A DNA stretch of 64,000 nucleotides, taken from positions 80,854,149 through 80,918,148 of the forward strand of contig CM053266.1 in the NCBI GenBank assembly GCA_028583415.1. The letters run 5' to 3'. How positions within the stretch are numbered: position 1 is the first letter of the stretch; each line of letters starts with the position of its first letter. This stretch comes from Protea cynaroides. Lineage: Eukaryota; Streptophyta; Magnoliopsida; Proteales; Proteaceae. The translations under genes were made by a program, and so were the position numbers. The notes beneath the pieces are model-generated. The model had not been told where the DNA came from. It worked only from the letters and a program-made list of their open reading frames with translations, and searched no databases. Below are positions 21,290 through 32,737 of this stretch, piece after piece.

Positions 21290-24200
21290 GAACAAATTGG
21301 GGATGATACTAAGGCCCTAGAGACATTATTAATCGTGCAACCGTCTCTCATTGTCGAGGTAGTACTTAATGAATACCATGGACCATGTCTATTTCTAGTT
21401 GAAGGTAGAAGCATGAAAGAAAATCTAATCCATCTAGAGATGTCAGACTTCGACGTGATATTGGGAATGGACTGGTTGTTACAACATAAGGCTAGTCTTC
21501 ACTGTACAGAAAAGAAGTTAAATTTTGAAGATGAAAATGGAGAAATATTTGAACTCAAGGGAGAAAAGAGGACAAAGAAAAGGAAACTATTTTTTTTAGC
21601 ACTCAAAGCAATCAAATGTCTCTAGAATGGTGATCTAGAATTGTTGTGTCAGCCCTAGATGTTATAGCCGAGCGACCCCGTCTGGAAGATTTGGAGGTGG
21701 TGAAAGAATTTTTAGATGTATTTCCAGAGGATCTACCAGGACTACAATCAGAACACACTATCAAATTCATGATAGATTTGCTACTTGGCACAACACCAGT
21801 GTTGAAAGATCCATATAGAATGGCGCCAACCAAGCTCAAGGAGTTAAAGGTACAACTACATGAACTGCTGGATAAAGGTTTCATATGGCCTAGTATTTCT
21901 CCTTGGGGTGCGCTAGTGCTATTTGTAAAGAAGAATGATGGCAACATATGTCTCTGCATCGATTATAGAGAATTGAACAAGCTCACAATTAAGAACCGGT
22001 ATCCATTGCCATGCATAGACGACTTATTTGATAAACTTTAAAGTGCTATAGTGTTTTTCAAGATCGATCTCTAATTGGGATATCACCAATTAAGGATAAA
22101 GGAGAGTGACATATCTAAGATGGCCTTTCAGACTAGGTATGGACACTACGAATTTTTGGTCATGTCCTTCGGATTGACTAATTCTCATGCCCCGTTCATG
22201 GAGCTTATGAACAATAACTTTCATGATATATTGGATAGTTCGGTTATTGTATTCATTGACGACATACTGATCTATTCTAAGAATGTAGAAGAGAATAAGA
22301 CATACTTGCGTCAGGCATTGCAAAGGCTATAAGCAAAGACAATTTACATCAAATTCAAAAAGTATGATTTTTGGTTGAACAAAGTCGCATTCTTAGGTTA
22401 CGTAGTGTCAGTAGAAGGGATTAAGGTAGAGCCCAGTAATATTGAAGCCATTATTAATTGGGAAGCACCTAGAACGGTCATAGAGATCCGAAGTTTCTTA
22501 GGTTTAGCAAGGTACTACTATAGATTTGTGGAAGATTACTCTAGAATTACCGTACCACTAACTAAATTAACTAAAAAAGGGAAAATATTTATTTGGTCGA
22601 TCAGTGATAAAGGAATTTTTGAACCTTGAAGGAAAGATTGGTCTCAGCTCCTATTTTGACAATTCTAAGATCAAGAGAACCTTTCACTTTGTATACTGAT
22701 GCCTCTAAGCTAGCTTAGGATGCATAATCATGTAAAGAGATCAAGTCGTAGCTTGACAATTGAAGAAGCATGAACAAAATTACCCAACACACAACTTGGA
22801 ACTAGTAGTCGTAGTTTTCACTCTCAAAGCATGGAAACACTTTTGTATGGAGAAACGTTCCAGATTAAGTCCAATAAAAAAAGCCTTACCTATTTATTTA
22901 CCCCAAAGGACATAAATATGAGACAGCGAAGTGGGTAGAATTACCAAAGGACTATGATTATGAAATCCTACACCACCCTAGAAAGGCCAACGTAGTAGCC
23001 GATGCCTTCAGCAGAAAGAAACTAGCAAAGCCTGAAGAAAAAGTTGAATTAGACTCAGTTCTAATGACCCAAGGAAAAGCTCAAGATACATTTGACATGT
23101 TAGAAGAATCCTTAGGGAATCAAGTTATTTTTAAACTTGTAAGCCTTTTTGTAAACTTGCAGATAAAAGTCAAATTAATTAATAAAATAGTAAAGGAATT
23201 ACCAACATATCTTTACCTTGAAACTCTAAAGGAAGACCTACAAAGAGGGAAATTAGACCCTAACTTCACTCTTTCTTAGGACGGTTTACTCAGATTCTGA
23301 GGCCGACTTTGTATTCCTGCGATGGCCATAGATATCAAGGAAAGGATTTTGAGGAAAGCCTACAATGCTTTTCCTCTTTAGTCCATCCAGGCAGTACAAA
23401 GATGTATCATGACCTGAAGAAGTTAGATTGGTGGAGAGGGATGAAGGAAAATGTAGCAGACTTCATGTATAGGTGCTTAACGTGCCAGCAAGTGAAGGAG
23501 GTTTGCCAAAAACCATTCGGATTACTTCAGTTGTTACCGGTACCCAATGGAAATGGGACTATGTCACCATGGATTTCGTTATGGGCCTACCCTTGACGCC
23601 TAAAAATGTGGATGATGTTTAGGTAATTATCGACAAACTCATAAAGACAGGAAGATTTATTGCAATTGGACCTCAATATATGTTGGATAGGCTGGCTAGA
23701 CTGTATGTAAATTAAGTAGTTTGTCAACATGGTGTATCTCAAAGCATTGTATCAGCCAAAGATCCTGGATTTACATCCAGATTTTGGATAAGTCTACAAC
23801 ATGCAATGGGTACCAAATTGTGATTTAATATAGCCTTTCATCCACAAATGAACGGCTAATCCGAGAGGATAATTTAGATCCTAGAAGATATGCTTCGTGC
23901 TTGTGCGATAGATTTCAAGAGAGCATGGGACGAGAAACTATCTTTAATGGAGTTTGTCTATAACAACAGTTACCAAGCGAGTATTGGTATGACTCCATAT
24001 AAAGTTGTTTATGGGCGAAGATGCAAAACCCCACTGTATTGGGAAGAAGTTGGTGAAAGAAGAATAGTTGGACCGGATTTTGTCTAAGAGACTTACCAAG
24101 AAGTGGACATAATAAGGGAAAAGATCAAAGCAACCCAAACCCAACAGAAAAGTTACTCTGATGTCAAAAGAAAAGGTATTGAGTTTGTTGTAGAAGACAA

Positions 24201-24650
24201 GGTGTTCCTAAAAATTTCACCGTTTAGAGGAGTAAAATGCTTTGGTAAGAAGGGGAAGTTGAACCCTAGATATGTGGGATCATATGAGATTCTAAACAAG
24301 TGTGAAATCGTAGCTTACTAATTAGCACTACCACCATCATTATCAGATGTGCATGATGTATTCCACGTATCAATGTTGAAAAAATATGTGCAAGATCTAT
24401 CCTATTTACTTGAAGTTGATCTTCCTCAGCTAAATGAAGACTTGACAATGGAACTTGAACCTAAAATGATCTTAAACAGGAAGGTTAAACACTTAAGAAA
24501 TCGGGACATTCACTACGTTAAGATCATGTAAAAAAATTAGCACGTGGAAGACCTATCTTGGGAGGAGGAAGAATCTATGAGGAGAAAGTATCATCACTTG
24601 TTTGAGATGAAGATAAGTAGAAATTTTGGGGACGAAATTATTTCAAAGGG
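21290..24650 (+). pseudogene. pol: Family B pol (partial PR, RT, RNase H, IN, chromodomain)
   Basis: The protease has lost the D-S-G catalytic region but keeps the I-L-G-M-D-W end. RT runs from about 21700 to 22640, with F-I-D-D intact (22251-22262) but stops at 22039-22041 and 22330-22332. RNase H (22680-23000) is badly frameshifted. The integrase zinc finger (H-P-G-S-T-K-M-Y-H, C-L-T-C) and core (23370-24330) are broken. The chromodomain-like end (24350-24620) has L-R-N-R-D-I-H-Y-V-K and L-S-W-E-E-E-E-S-M. Not functional. Confidence 0.85.
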
Positions 24651-24659
24651 GAGGGGAGT

Positions 24660-27166
24660 TGTAAAACCCGTACCTAGAAAACTTGGGCTAACTCGATTTT
24701 TCTTTCGGTTTTCCATGTCGATGGATCCGATTCGATACCAAATTGATGACTAGCACAGAAGGTACCCTTTATACTCTCAAATTTTTCTTGCCCCGTGTTA
24801 GTGTGCAACTTAAAAGGGGGTTGATCAAATCGTCGATTGATAAACCCGATGGGGTAGAGAACAGGACCATGGACTGGACTGGATAAAATTGGCTTATCCA
24901 TGGGATTTAATAATTTGAATCCATTTTGGAAGTCGTTTAGGATATTCACTGGACCCATGGAAGAATCCAGAGGGGCCCATACTCATCCTAACCACCTTTA
25001 GAGTTAAGGGATAGAAGAGTTCCCTTCTCAACTCAAACTCTTACCACTTGGCAACTTCCTATGAGTCCCTTATTCAAACTAAGAGTTTGAGTATGTATCC
25101 ACCTTAGAGAATTCTGATGCATTTTTAAAGAAAGGGGGAAGTTGAAGGAAGAGGGAAAAGCTTGGCAGCACTCGTGCTTGGGGACTTATCAACGACGTAC
25201 ACCACTGATCATCATTGGTTAAGCAATCGTCTGTAAAACTATAAACCCTTCTGTAGATTCTGATGAAAGTTTCGATACTCAATCGAATGTTATATTAATG
25301 TGATTGTTGTTCGCTTTCCATTAATGGTGGATTTCTTGACTTTGAGAAGACATATTGTCAATAGGTGATTTAGGTTAAACCTTAAATCCATCCTTATTAC
25401 ATTAATGCCTAGAACTAAGAGGTACCCCACTATTGGACCATACTAGGTTAGCGAAGTATGGACTAATCTTAGAGTAAAACTCCAATCTTAAAGACTACAA
25501 ATGGACTTCAATAGGAGAGTCCCAAAGTGTGTCCAGAGGGGAACTCCAGAGGCAAAACCCAAGACTCCGGATAAGCAACCAACCCTGACTGATTCTTCGA
25601 GAAGAGCTCAGACGATACCCCAGACGATGGACTATAATAGCCAGTGTAATGACCAGTCAATCCCAGAAAGGTCTCGGTGAGTAGTCGGAAGCAAAGCTGG
25701 TCAAATTACTGTAGCGATCGACGGAACGATCGGGCACTTGCAGAAAACCTAAGGTTCAACCAAACTCAACACCAGACTTGACCCTTTCGTCTGGAGCCAC
25801 AATCGAACAACCCCAAAAGACTATTATTTAGTCTGTTGAGAACACAATAAAGAGAATAGCTTTAATTTATTTAGTCTTGGTGTCACGTGCATGGATATCG
25901 ACTCAAGTATTGCAAATAGTGGAATTTGCAAGAACCCAAGTAAGGAACAAAACCCCTGATTTATTTTTGAAGTGTTTATAATATATGAATGATGTGCCAC
26001 ATGCTTGCTCTATTAATATGTCATCCAATAACTGCTTTGTGCATGCATTTGTATTTATATTATATGATTATTGTGTGAATGTACATGATTGAGAACTAGT
26101 GGGCAGTGGTGAAACGGTCGAGGACCATTGGATCTGACTTACTAGGTAAATCTAGATGAGTATGTCACTCACCCCTAGCTGGATGACAGCATCTTAGGGG
26201 GAAAAATGAATGGTCTGGGATTCCTACTGGATTGATAAGAGAGATATATTATATGAAATGTAGGATTGGTTAGTAGCACTACCCCTGTATACAACCCTGG
26301 CCAATTGGGGGTCATGTACTTGTAAGATAGAGTAATGAGGGGGAAGGGTTGGCAGTGTTCGTTGGAGCGTCACTTGCTGGACTTGCTGTCCGATCGCCAT
26401 TCTGATTGGGAGGTCACGTGGCTTTACCAGGGCTATTGGAGTAGGCTGGTAAGTGTCCAAACACTCCTGTGCATGGAGGTTATAGTCAGCTTTGAGAAAG
26501 TATGGCTAGGCCTTACTTTAGCATTAGCATACATGATGCTAGAATCTTGCATTGTTGTTTGTAATAATGATCATGCATCTTGCTTGCTTGCTTGTCTATT
26601 TCTCACTAAGCTCAAGTTAGAGAGCTTACCCTTGCGTATGCCTTCCTTTTAGATGATGTTGTAGGTACCATTGTTGCTGATTATCTGAATGTGCCTGCGA
26701 ACTCTCATTTAGACTAGTTAAGAGCATTGTCGTTCGAGGATGAAGTACATGATGTAAACTGTGAATGTGACGCATGTGTTTTTGATAAATAGATGTTCAT
26801 GATGGAGAGTTGCTAGATTTATGAACAATTTCTATTATTCTTCTTTTGAATTAATTAAATTACATTTAGTCAGCACGTAATTTATAGGGTGGTAATACTT
26901 TAAATTTCATTGATGGTGATTGTTGATGAACGAATTATTAAAAGATGAAATGCACTGGTATTATTTGTATTTATCACTAGAAGGCTCATGGTTATTTATT
27001 TATCTTCCACTATTTATCACTCTGAATTGTATAGGAGGAATTGTGTTGGTATGTGGATGGTATGGGTGTGCACCGCAAACGAGATCCTGGGAGATCACAT
27101 CCAAATTACAATGTTGATCCAGTCGTATCCCAAAAAAATTTCATACTAGTATTTTGGGGTGTGACA
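24660..27166 (+). mobile_element. Family B 3' LTR
   Basis: A 2.5-kb LTR from TGTAAAACCC, preceded by the purine tract AAAGGGGAGGGGAG, to GTGTGACA. It carries a motif cluster around 25640-25770, a splice-like CCCAA|GTAAGG at about 25937-25945 and the terminal exon 26653-26792. The 3' flank begins ATACC. The matching 5' flank is outside the window. Confidence 0.88.
26653..26792 (+). pseudogene. LTR small ORF, terminal exon (family B, 3' LTR)
   Basis: Acceptor CCTTTTAG|ATGATGTTG. The frame reads D-V-V-G-T-I-V-A-D-Y-L-N-V-P, then a TAG, then E-D-E-V-H-D-V-N-C-E-C-D-A-C-V-F-D-K and a stop. The C-E-C-x-x-C tail is kept although the 5' LTR copy has lost the last cysteine. Confidence 0.5.
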
Positions 27167-27239
27167 ATACCCTAACTTTACATAAGTCCCCAGCATATAT
27201 TAGAATCGTGGTGTGACTGATATGGATTCAGAAAGAGGA

Positions 27240-29525
27240 CACTGTAGAATACCACAGTTTGATGGCTACAACTTTACATTTTAAAAAAAGAGGGAGTACC
27301 AATTGGGTTTACTAGGGTGTGAAGTCTCAGAGTCAATGACAAGGGGCTACTGAGAATCTACCACTTCTACTTCCTCAATTGACATAGTGAAAAGTAAGAT
27401 ATGTAAACAATCAAAAGGCACTTACTGCCATATCGAGTGCATTGCCCGATAGTGAGATGGCCAAGATAATGACTTGTAGCCAATAAAATATGGGATTAGC
27501 TTGTAGGGAAACCTGAAGGAGATCCCAAGGTGAATAGAGACAAGCTACAAATTTATAGGGCATAGTTTAAAGGGTTGAAGGTGTTTGGTGATGAAGACAT
27601 AACAACCTATATGATTAAAGTTAACTCCATTAGATGTTTAGGTACTACATTGATTAATTCTACAGCTGTTCAGAAGATATTAAGGTCATTCCTACACAGG
27701 TTTGATTCTTAAGTGACAAAAATTGAGGAGGCCAAGGACCGTGACACAATGAGCCTAGATGAAATACATGGAATATTCATAACCTATGAGATAAAGGTTG
27801 GGAAGACAACCAAAGGAAAGACATTAGAGAAGGAGACAGCTTTCAAGGCCTTAAGGTAGCTAAGCATCAAGGAGAATTCTGATTTGGAGATTGAGAGTGA
27901 TGATGAAGAAGAGATGAGCTTTGTCGAAAGGCCTCTTAGAGGGAGCAATATGAAGGGATATTATTGTTTAAATGCTTCAGTTATGGAGCAATGGGACACT
28001 TTGTTTCTAAGTGTCTTAATAGGAAAAAAAAACCCTCATTGATGATGATGAAGAAGAACCCAAAGAAAGAATGATGTTTAAGAAGATTTCTACAACTCAA
28101 AGAGATAGACTGAAGAAAAGAAGTCTCATCACTAAAAAAGAAAATGACATCTCAAAAGATGAAGCAAATGATGAGTTTAATGGCAAGTGCAACAAAGCAC
28201 TATTTATGGTTCTTCAAGTAAAGAGCAATGAAATTCTATGTCTTTTTCTATGGATGAGGCACAAGTCAATTTAGAGGCTGAGCTCATGTCTGCATTGATG
28301 ATCTTGATTATGAGAGGAGGAGAATAAGAAACTCACTAAGCATCTCAACATCAGCAATTTAAAAGTAAGCATTTTGACTGAAAATTTTGAAGAAAGTCAC
28401 AATTGAGCTAGATAAGCAATTGTCTCTAAAGGTAATTGATGAAGGAGATCACCTTTCAAGGCATAACTTGAGGAACAAGCTTTATAGATGAACAGATCTT
28501 GATATAGGAAAAGAGCTCATTGAGTTGAAGAGAAGTGTGCAAAGAATGAAGGAAGATGAGTCTACACCATCCACAAAGAATTATAAAACAAGGCTAAGGC
28601 ACAAGCAGAAAGCAGTAAGAAATTAGATGAAATCATCAATGTTTAGAGACCGACAAGCAATAAGTATGATTTGGGCTTTGTACCAAAATCATCAAAGCAA
28701 GGGAAATCCAAGATGAACTAAAAGGGGATAGCTGAAAATCGAGTAGAGATTACTAAGAAGAAGAATCCTATGGCATTAGTGTAAAAGCAAGGTGACAAAA
28801 AGCAGAAGGGGAAAAAAGTTGTTTTTGCTCTAATAGATCACACCATTGGCACTAAAATGAGAGTTATAAAGGCATATACTTATGGGGAATAGAGTACAGT
28901 CAGGAGAAACATATATAAACATAGCCCTATAGTCAGTCCGTACAGACCAGCCAGAGCTCAGTAGTATGGTGGTTATTATGATATATATATATATATATAT
29001 AGAGCACTAGTGAGGAAAAACAACTTCTTTTTAGGTTATTGTTTTAGATGCAACACTTATAAGCACAAGATGATGTCTTGTAAATCCAATGACAAGAAGA
29101 TGAATTTCGCAAGTAGGGCTTCTTTTGCACCCTTGATGAATAGGGATATTGAACACCATAGATGTACTGATCAAGGTTACATTGCTAGAGAGTGTATGGC
29201 AGCTCTCACTCACCAGAGGCAGGTAACTAGAGAAGCAAGATATGTAACTCTTAAAATGCAAGGCACAAGGAAGGCAAGAGATGCACCTAAAAGAAAGCTG
29301 CAAACCTAACTATTTGAGTTAAGAAAAAAGTAATGAAATGGAAGATGTTTCCTTTGTAGTTCATAAAAACTCTTAAGGCCTAAAATAAGTTTTTTCTATG
29401 GATACTTGATAGTGGTTGTTCAAGTCACATGATAGATGACAAGAAAAAAAATTGTTGATCTCAACCAATATGAAGTTAGAAATCTGAAATTTGGCAACAT
29501 TGAGTATGCCAAGATCGTAGTTGTC
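27240..29525 (+). pseudogene. Ty1/copia gag and protease remnant
   Basis: Broken frames resemble the copia-type Gag (UBN2): a segment ending F-K-G-L-K-V-F-G-D-E-D-I-T-T-Y near 27600, and the stretch I-L-R-S-F-L...I-E-E-A-K-D...S-L-D-E-I-H-G near 27700-27780. A degenerate zinc-finger-like C-F-R-C...C lies at about 29043. The protease block W-I-L-D-S-G-C-S-S-H-M lies at about 29399-29431. It stops abruptly near 29525 where an L1 fragment begins. No integrase or RT is present and no LTR was identified. Confidence 0.7.
28978..29000. repeat. AT dinucleotide microsatellite
   Basis: About eleven AT units within the copia remnant. Confidence 0.9.
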
Positions 29526-29529
29526 GGCA

Positions 29530-31699
29530 CCAAGGGCTGGAGTGATTGGTGGGAATAAGGGTTATGGTCGTGATTTAGGGGTTGATGGTAACAATAATTC
29601 TATGGTGTTGTGGGATCGAGAAGTCTGGTTGTAGCCAAAGGTTTCTAATCCTTTACTCAGTCTTCGGTTGTATGGTGCGAGTTCGAACCTGGTGATCCCT
29701 TTTGGGAAGCAATCCACGTTGGTGAATGGTGCTCAGTTTTGGACGGTGGCATCTGGTGTTACATTTATAGAGATAGTGCCTGGGGTTTCTTCTGCAATGT
29801 GTTTGCGGTGGGATCTGGGGATCCATCTTAGGGCCATGGTGGCAATGGTGTCATAGTTTCGACCAGTGGTGATTCTTGACAAGTGGGGTTACGAACCCAA
29901 TGACGCATGTTTCAGGTTTGGTCCAGGGTGCACAAAGACGTGATATGGTGCTTGGAGGTGCCTGACCATTATCACATGTGCAAGTTTCAATTCAGATTGA
30001 GGCAGTTTCTATGGTTGCCGATCATCTACTTTCCCATGGTGTGGAGGAGGTTAGCTAGATTCCGATGCAAGTTGGTGGCAGAATGGTAAGTTTTTCTAAT
30101 ATGGAAACTCAGCATGTGGATCTGGGGAAATTTTTGGGTTTTCCATATATGGAACCTGAGAAGAACACTTTTGGTAATAATGGAGATGGAGCTCAATCCA
30201 ATCCTAGTCCTACTTCTAGAAGAGTAAGGCAAACTCGGGCTGGGACAAAGAGACGTCATTTTTTTAATCTAGATATGGGTAAGAGCCCAGCTGTCCTTCT
30301 TGGTAGTGAACTAGGATCTGGTGTTAGTGCATTGGGATCTGCTGTTAGTACATAGGATGGTGGTGTTATGGATGCTCGTCAGGGAGCTACTATACCGAAT
30401 GCTCAAGGACCTGTCCGTCAAGGAGCTAGTATACAAAATGCTCAAGGACCTGGTGGTGCTACTCAGGGGCAAAACAATGGTCGAAGGTCTTTTGCATATA
30501 TCTTGTCTGGATTACCTGACCTCTCCAATCTTCCTGAACTGGTTGTCGAAGGTGGAATTACTAGAGTGGTAATTCCTCAAGCCGCCTATGAGAGGCAATT
30601 AGAAAAAATACAAATTGGCTATAATTGGATGAGTATTCACAAGGGGCTGCATTATGTGATATATCTCGTATTTGAACAGAGTAATGGGTGATGATAAAAA
30701 ATTCGAAATGACTTCTCTGGGAAAGGGATACTTTGTATTCTGATTTTTTCCAGGCAAGCATTGTTGTCAGTGTAGAATAGGGGGCTTATGAAGATTAATG
30801 GTCAGCCATTACGGATGCAACGCTAGGAGCCAGATTTTGATGTGGATAGAGAGCGCCCAGCTGTTTACAGATAGTGGGTGCATCTTCCATGTTTGAGAAT
30901 TGAATTTTGGGATGAGGATATTATTTTCTCAATTGAAAAGGCGATTGGAAAACCAATTAATTTGGATAAGAATACTCAGAATAAGTTGATTGGAAAGTTT
31001 GCCAGGCTTTGTATTGAGATGACTATTGGTGGGCCTCACCCAAAGGAGGTTATGGTGGAATGTTCTCACAATGGTCATCAATGTTTTTTTAAACAAGTGA
31101 TAGAATATGAGGACCCCCCCCACCCAATATGATGTAGGGATTGTGGGACTTTTGGGCATCGTTCAGGTGGTTGTAAAGAAAATGGTAATGTTCCTGGTGC
31201 AAATAATGAGTCTAGTCTAGTTCAGGTTCATGCTATGCTTCTAGTGCCCTCTGAGGGCCTTAAGGAGGTATGGCCATCTGTGGTACCGAAACCTGTTAGT
31301 CCTTTCAGAGCTATAGTGGGTCATTTGGCAGATGCTGAGGATGATGATGATTTTGGAGTAGAGCACAGTGAGTTGTAGGACTCTGAGGCTATCTCTTCTC
31401 AGATGGTTCCTTCTAATGTTGTTATTCCAAGTAGTCTAGGGAGGGTTGAAGTCGTTTATGGTGATATCTTGGCTATGGATGAAGCACTGCAGACGACTGT
31501 TGGGGCTTTTGCAGAGGTGGGAAAGCGTCATCGTAGGCAACCAATTGGTAGGGGAATTTGCATGGGGTTGATGCTGCCCAAACATCTCATGCGAACCCTG
31601 AGGATATTGCTACCGTAGTGGTAGGGAACCGTAATCAGGCTATGAGACTAGCTACCTTTTCTTCATGGGTGACCCTTAGTAGGAAGGGTGTAAGTTAAT
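29530..31699 (+). pseudogene. L1-type LINE ORF1 fragment (DUF4283 + zinc knuckle)
   Basis: Similar in plan to the ORF1 region at 55660-58036. It has a variable Ser/Gly-rich N-terminus, a V-I-P-Q-A-A-Y-E-R-Q-L block near 30570, a DUF4283-like region (L-G-K-G-Y-F-V-F near 30720, then an I-G-K-P-I-N-L-D segment near 30940) and a zinc knuckle C-R-D-C-G-T-F-G-H-R-S-G-G-C at 31133-31174. Several stops and frameshifts. The 3' side is cut at 31700 by an LTR end, so endonuclease and RT are absent. ORF1 of plant L1s is an RNA-binding chaperone. Confidence 0.75.
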
Positions 31700-31754
31700 T
31701 GTCACACCCCAATTCCGCACTATTCAGAATGGTGTGATGAACCGCTAGCAAACC
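31700..31754 (-). mobile_element. Terminal 55-bp remnant of a minus-strand A/C-type LTR
   Basis: TGTCACACCCCAATTC begins the reverse complement of the A/C LTR 3' end, including the hairpin region. It is cut where the plus-strand family C LTR starts at 31755, so two LTR ends meet head to head. Confidence 0.75.
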
Positions 31755-32062
31755 TGTAAGACCCGCACTCCGTAAACCCGGTCTAAACCTTGGTTTTATG
31801 TCGTAACAGGTCTTCTGATCATCACCGAGCCAGACGGGATGAGCGGATGACAAACAGGTACGAAATCGGACCAAAGACGATCAAATCAACATGATTTTAT
31901 GTTGACCGGTCGATGGTACCGGTCTTGGTACCGGTCGACCGGTCAGCTCTGCGTAGCTGAGTGCGGAGATCCAAAAATTGACTTCTGAGGGTCCCACTTT
32001 CCTGATTTCGAATCCTAAGACTTTCCTAATCCTAATAGGGTTACTAAACCATAATTTTAGCC

Positions 32063-32070
32063 TATAAATA
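32063..32070 (+). promoter_or_regulatory. TATA box of the family C LTR
   Basis: TATAAATA about 110 bases downstream of the first ACCGGT array and about 150 bases upstream of the first donor-like site. Confidence 0.7.
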
Positions 32071-32737
32071 CACCCTTAAACCTTCTCAAATCCTTTCCAT
32101 TGTCTCTCACAAACCCTAGAGAAGAGAAGGAGGTTGGAAAGGAGAAGGAGCTAGGAAGAAGAAGGAGGTGCCGCCATTACTGTTCGACGACGCTCACTTT
32201 ACGCTAGTTGACAGTAAGTGTTTTAACTATTCTTCTTACTCTATGACTCTAGGATAGTTGTATGGGTGGATCAATACCATGCAAAGTAGGTATTGATCTA
32301 AAACCCTAAATTGGATATTAAACCCTAAGTTGCCGTCAAACCTTAGATTCGAGTTCCGAGATGATATTCATCGAAATAAGACTTGAATGAGTTGGAGATA
32401 ACTCTAACTCAAAGCTCAGACTTAGAATGGATAGGAGAAACCCTGGAAATCCATGGAGGATGATTGACGGCAGTCGAAAAACCCAAGTATGGTCTTCCGG
32501 AGACATACCGGTCGACTATACCGGTTGCATACAGTGCGGCCGGTATGTTGCCACCGGTATCTTTCGGGGGCTGGTCTGTGGGGACCGGCTGACCATACCG
32601 GTCGCCAGTCTTCCCCACAGAGCTGCGACCGGTACATGCCACCGGTCAGCTGTGAAGGTATTTTGTAACCATGTTGGTTTCCGACCAACATGAAACTCTA
32701 AGAAAAATATTCTAATGAAACCCTAATAATATTGTAG

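Larger units (their letters stand above)
17096..27166 (+). mobile_element. Family B Tekay/Del-type chromovirus, interrupted in its 5' LTR by the A array
   Basis: The visible part has the 3' portion of the 5' LTR (17096-17812), an antisense leader ORF, gag, pol and the 3' LTR (24660-27166). The sequence right of the A array (GCGCTACCCCTGTATACAAC) matches 26274 onward of the 3' LTR, which places the A insertion inside the B LTR. The last ~130 bases of the 5' LTR and the primer site are deleted. All ORFs are heavily broken. It is older than A by nesting and by decay. Confidence 0.85.

Noticed and set aside
32095..32213. First LTR exon of family C as the coding start of the small protein
   Set aside because: No ATG in the frame that joins exon b, and it is not conserved with family D. 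Treated as untranslated or unresolved.
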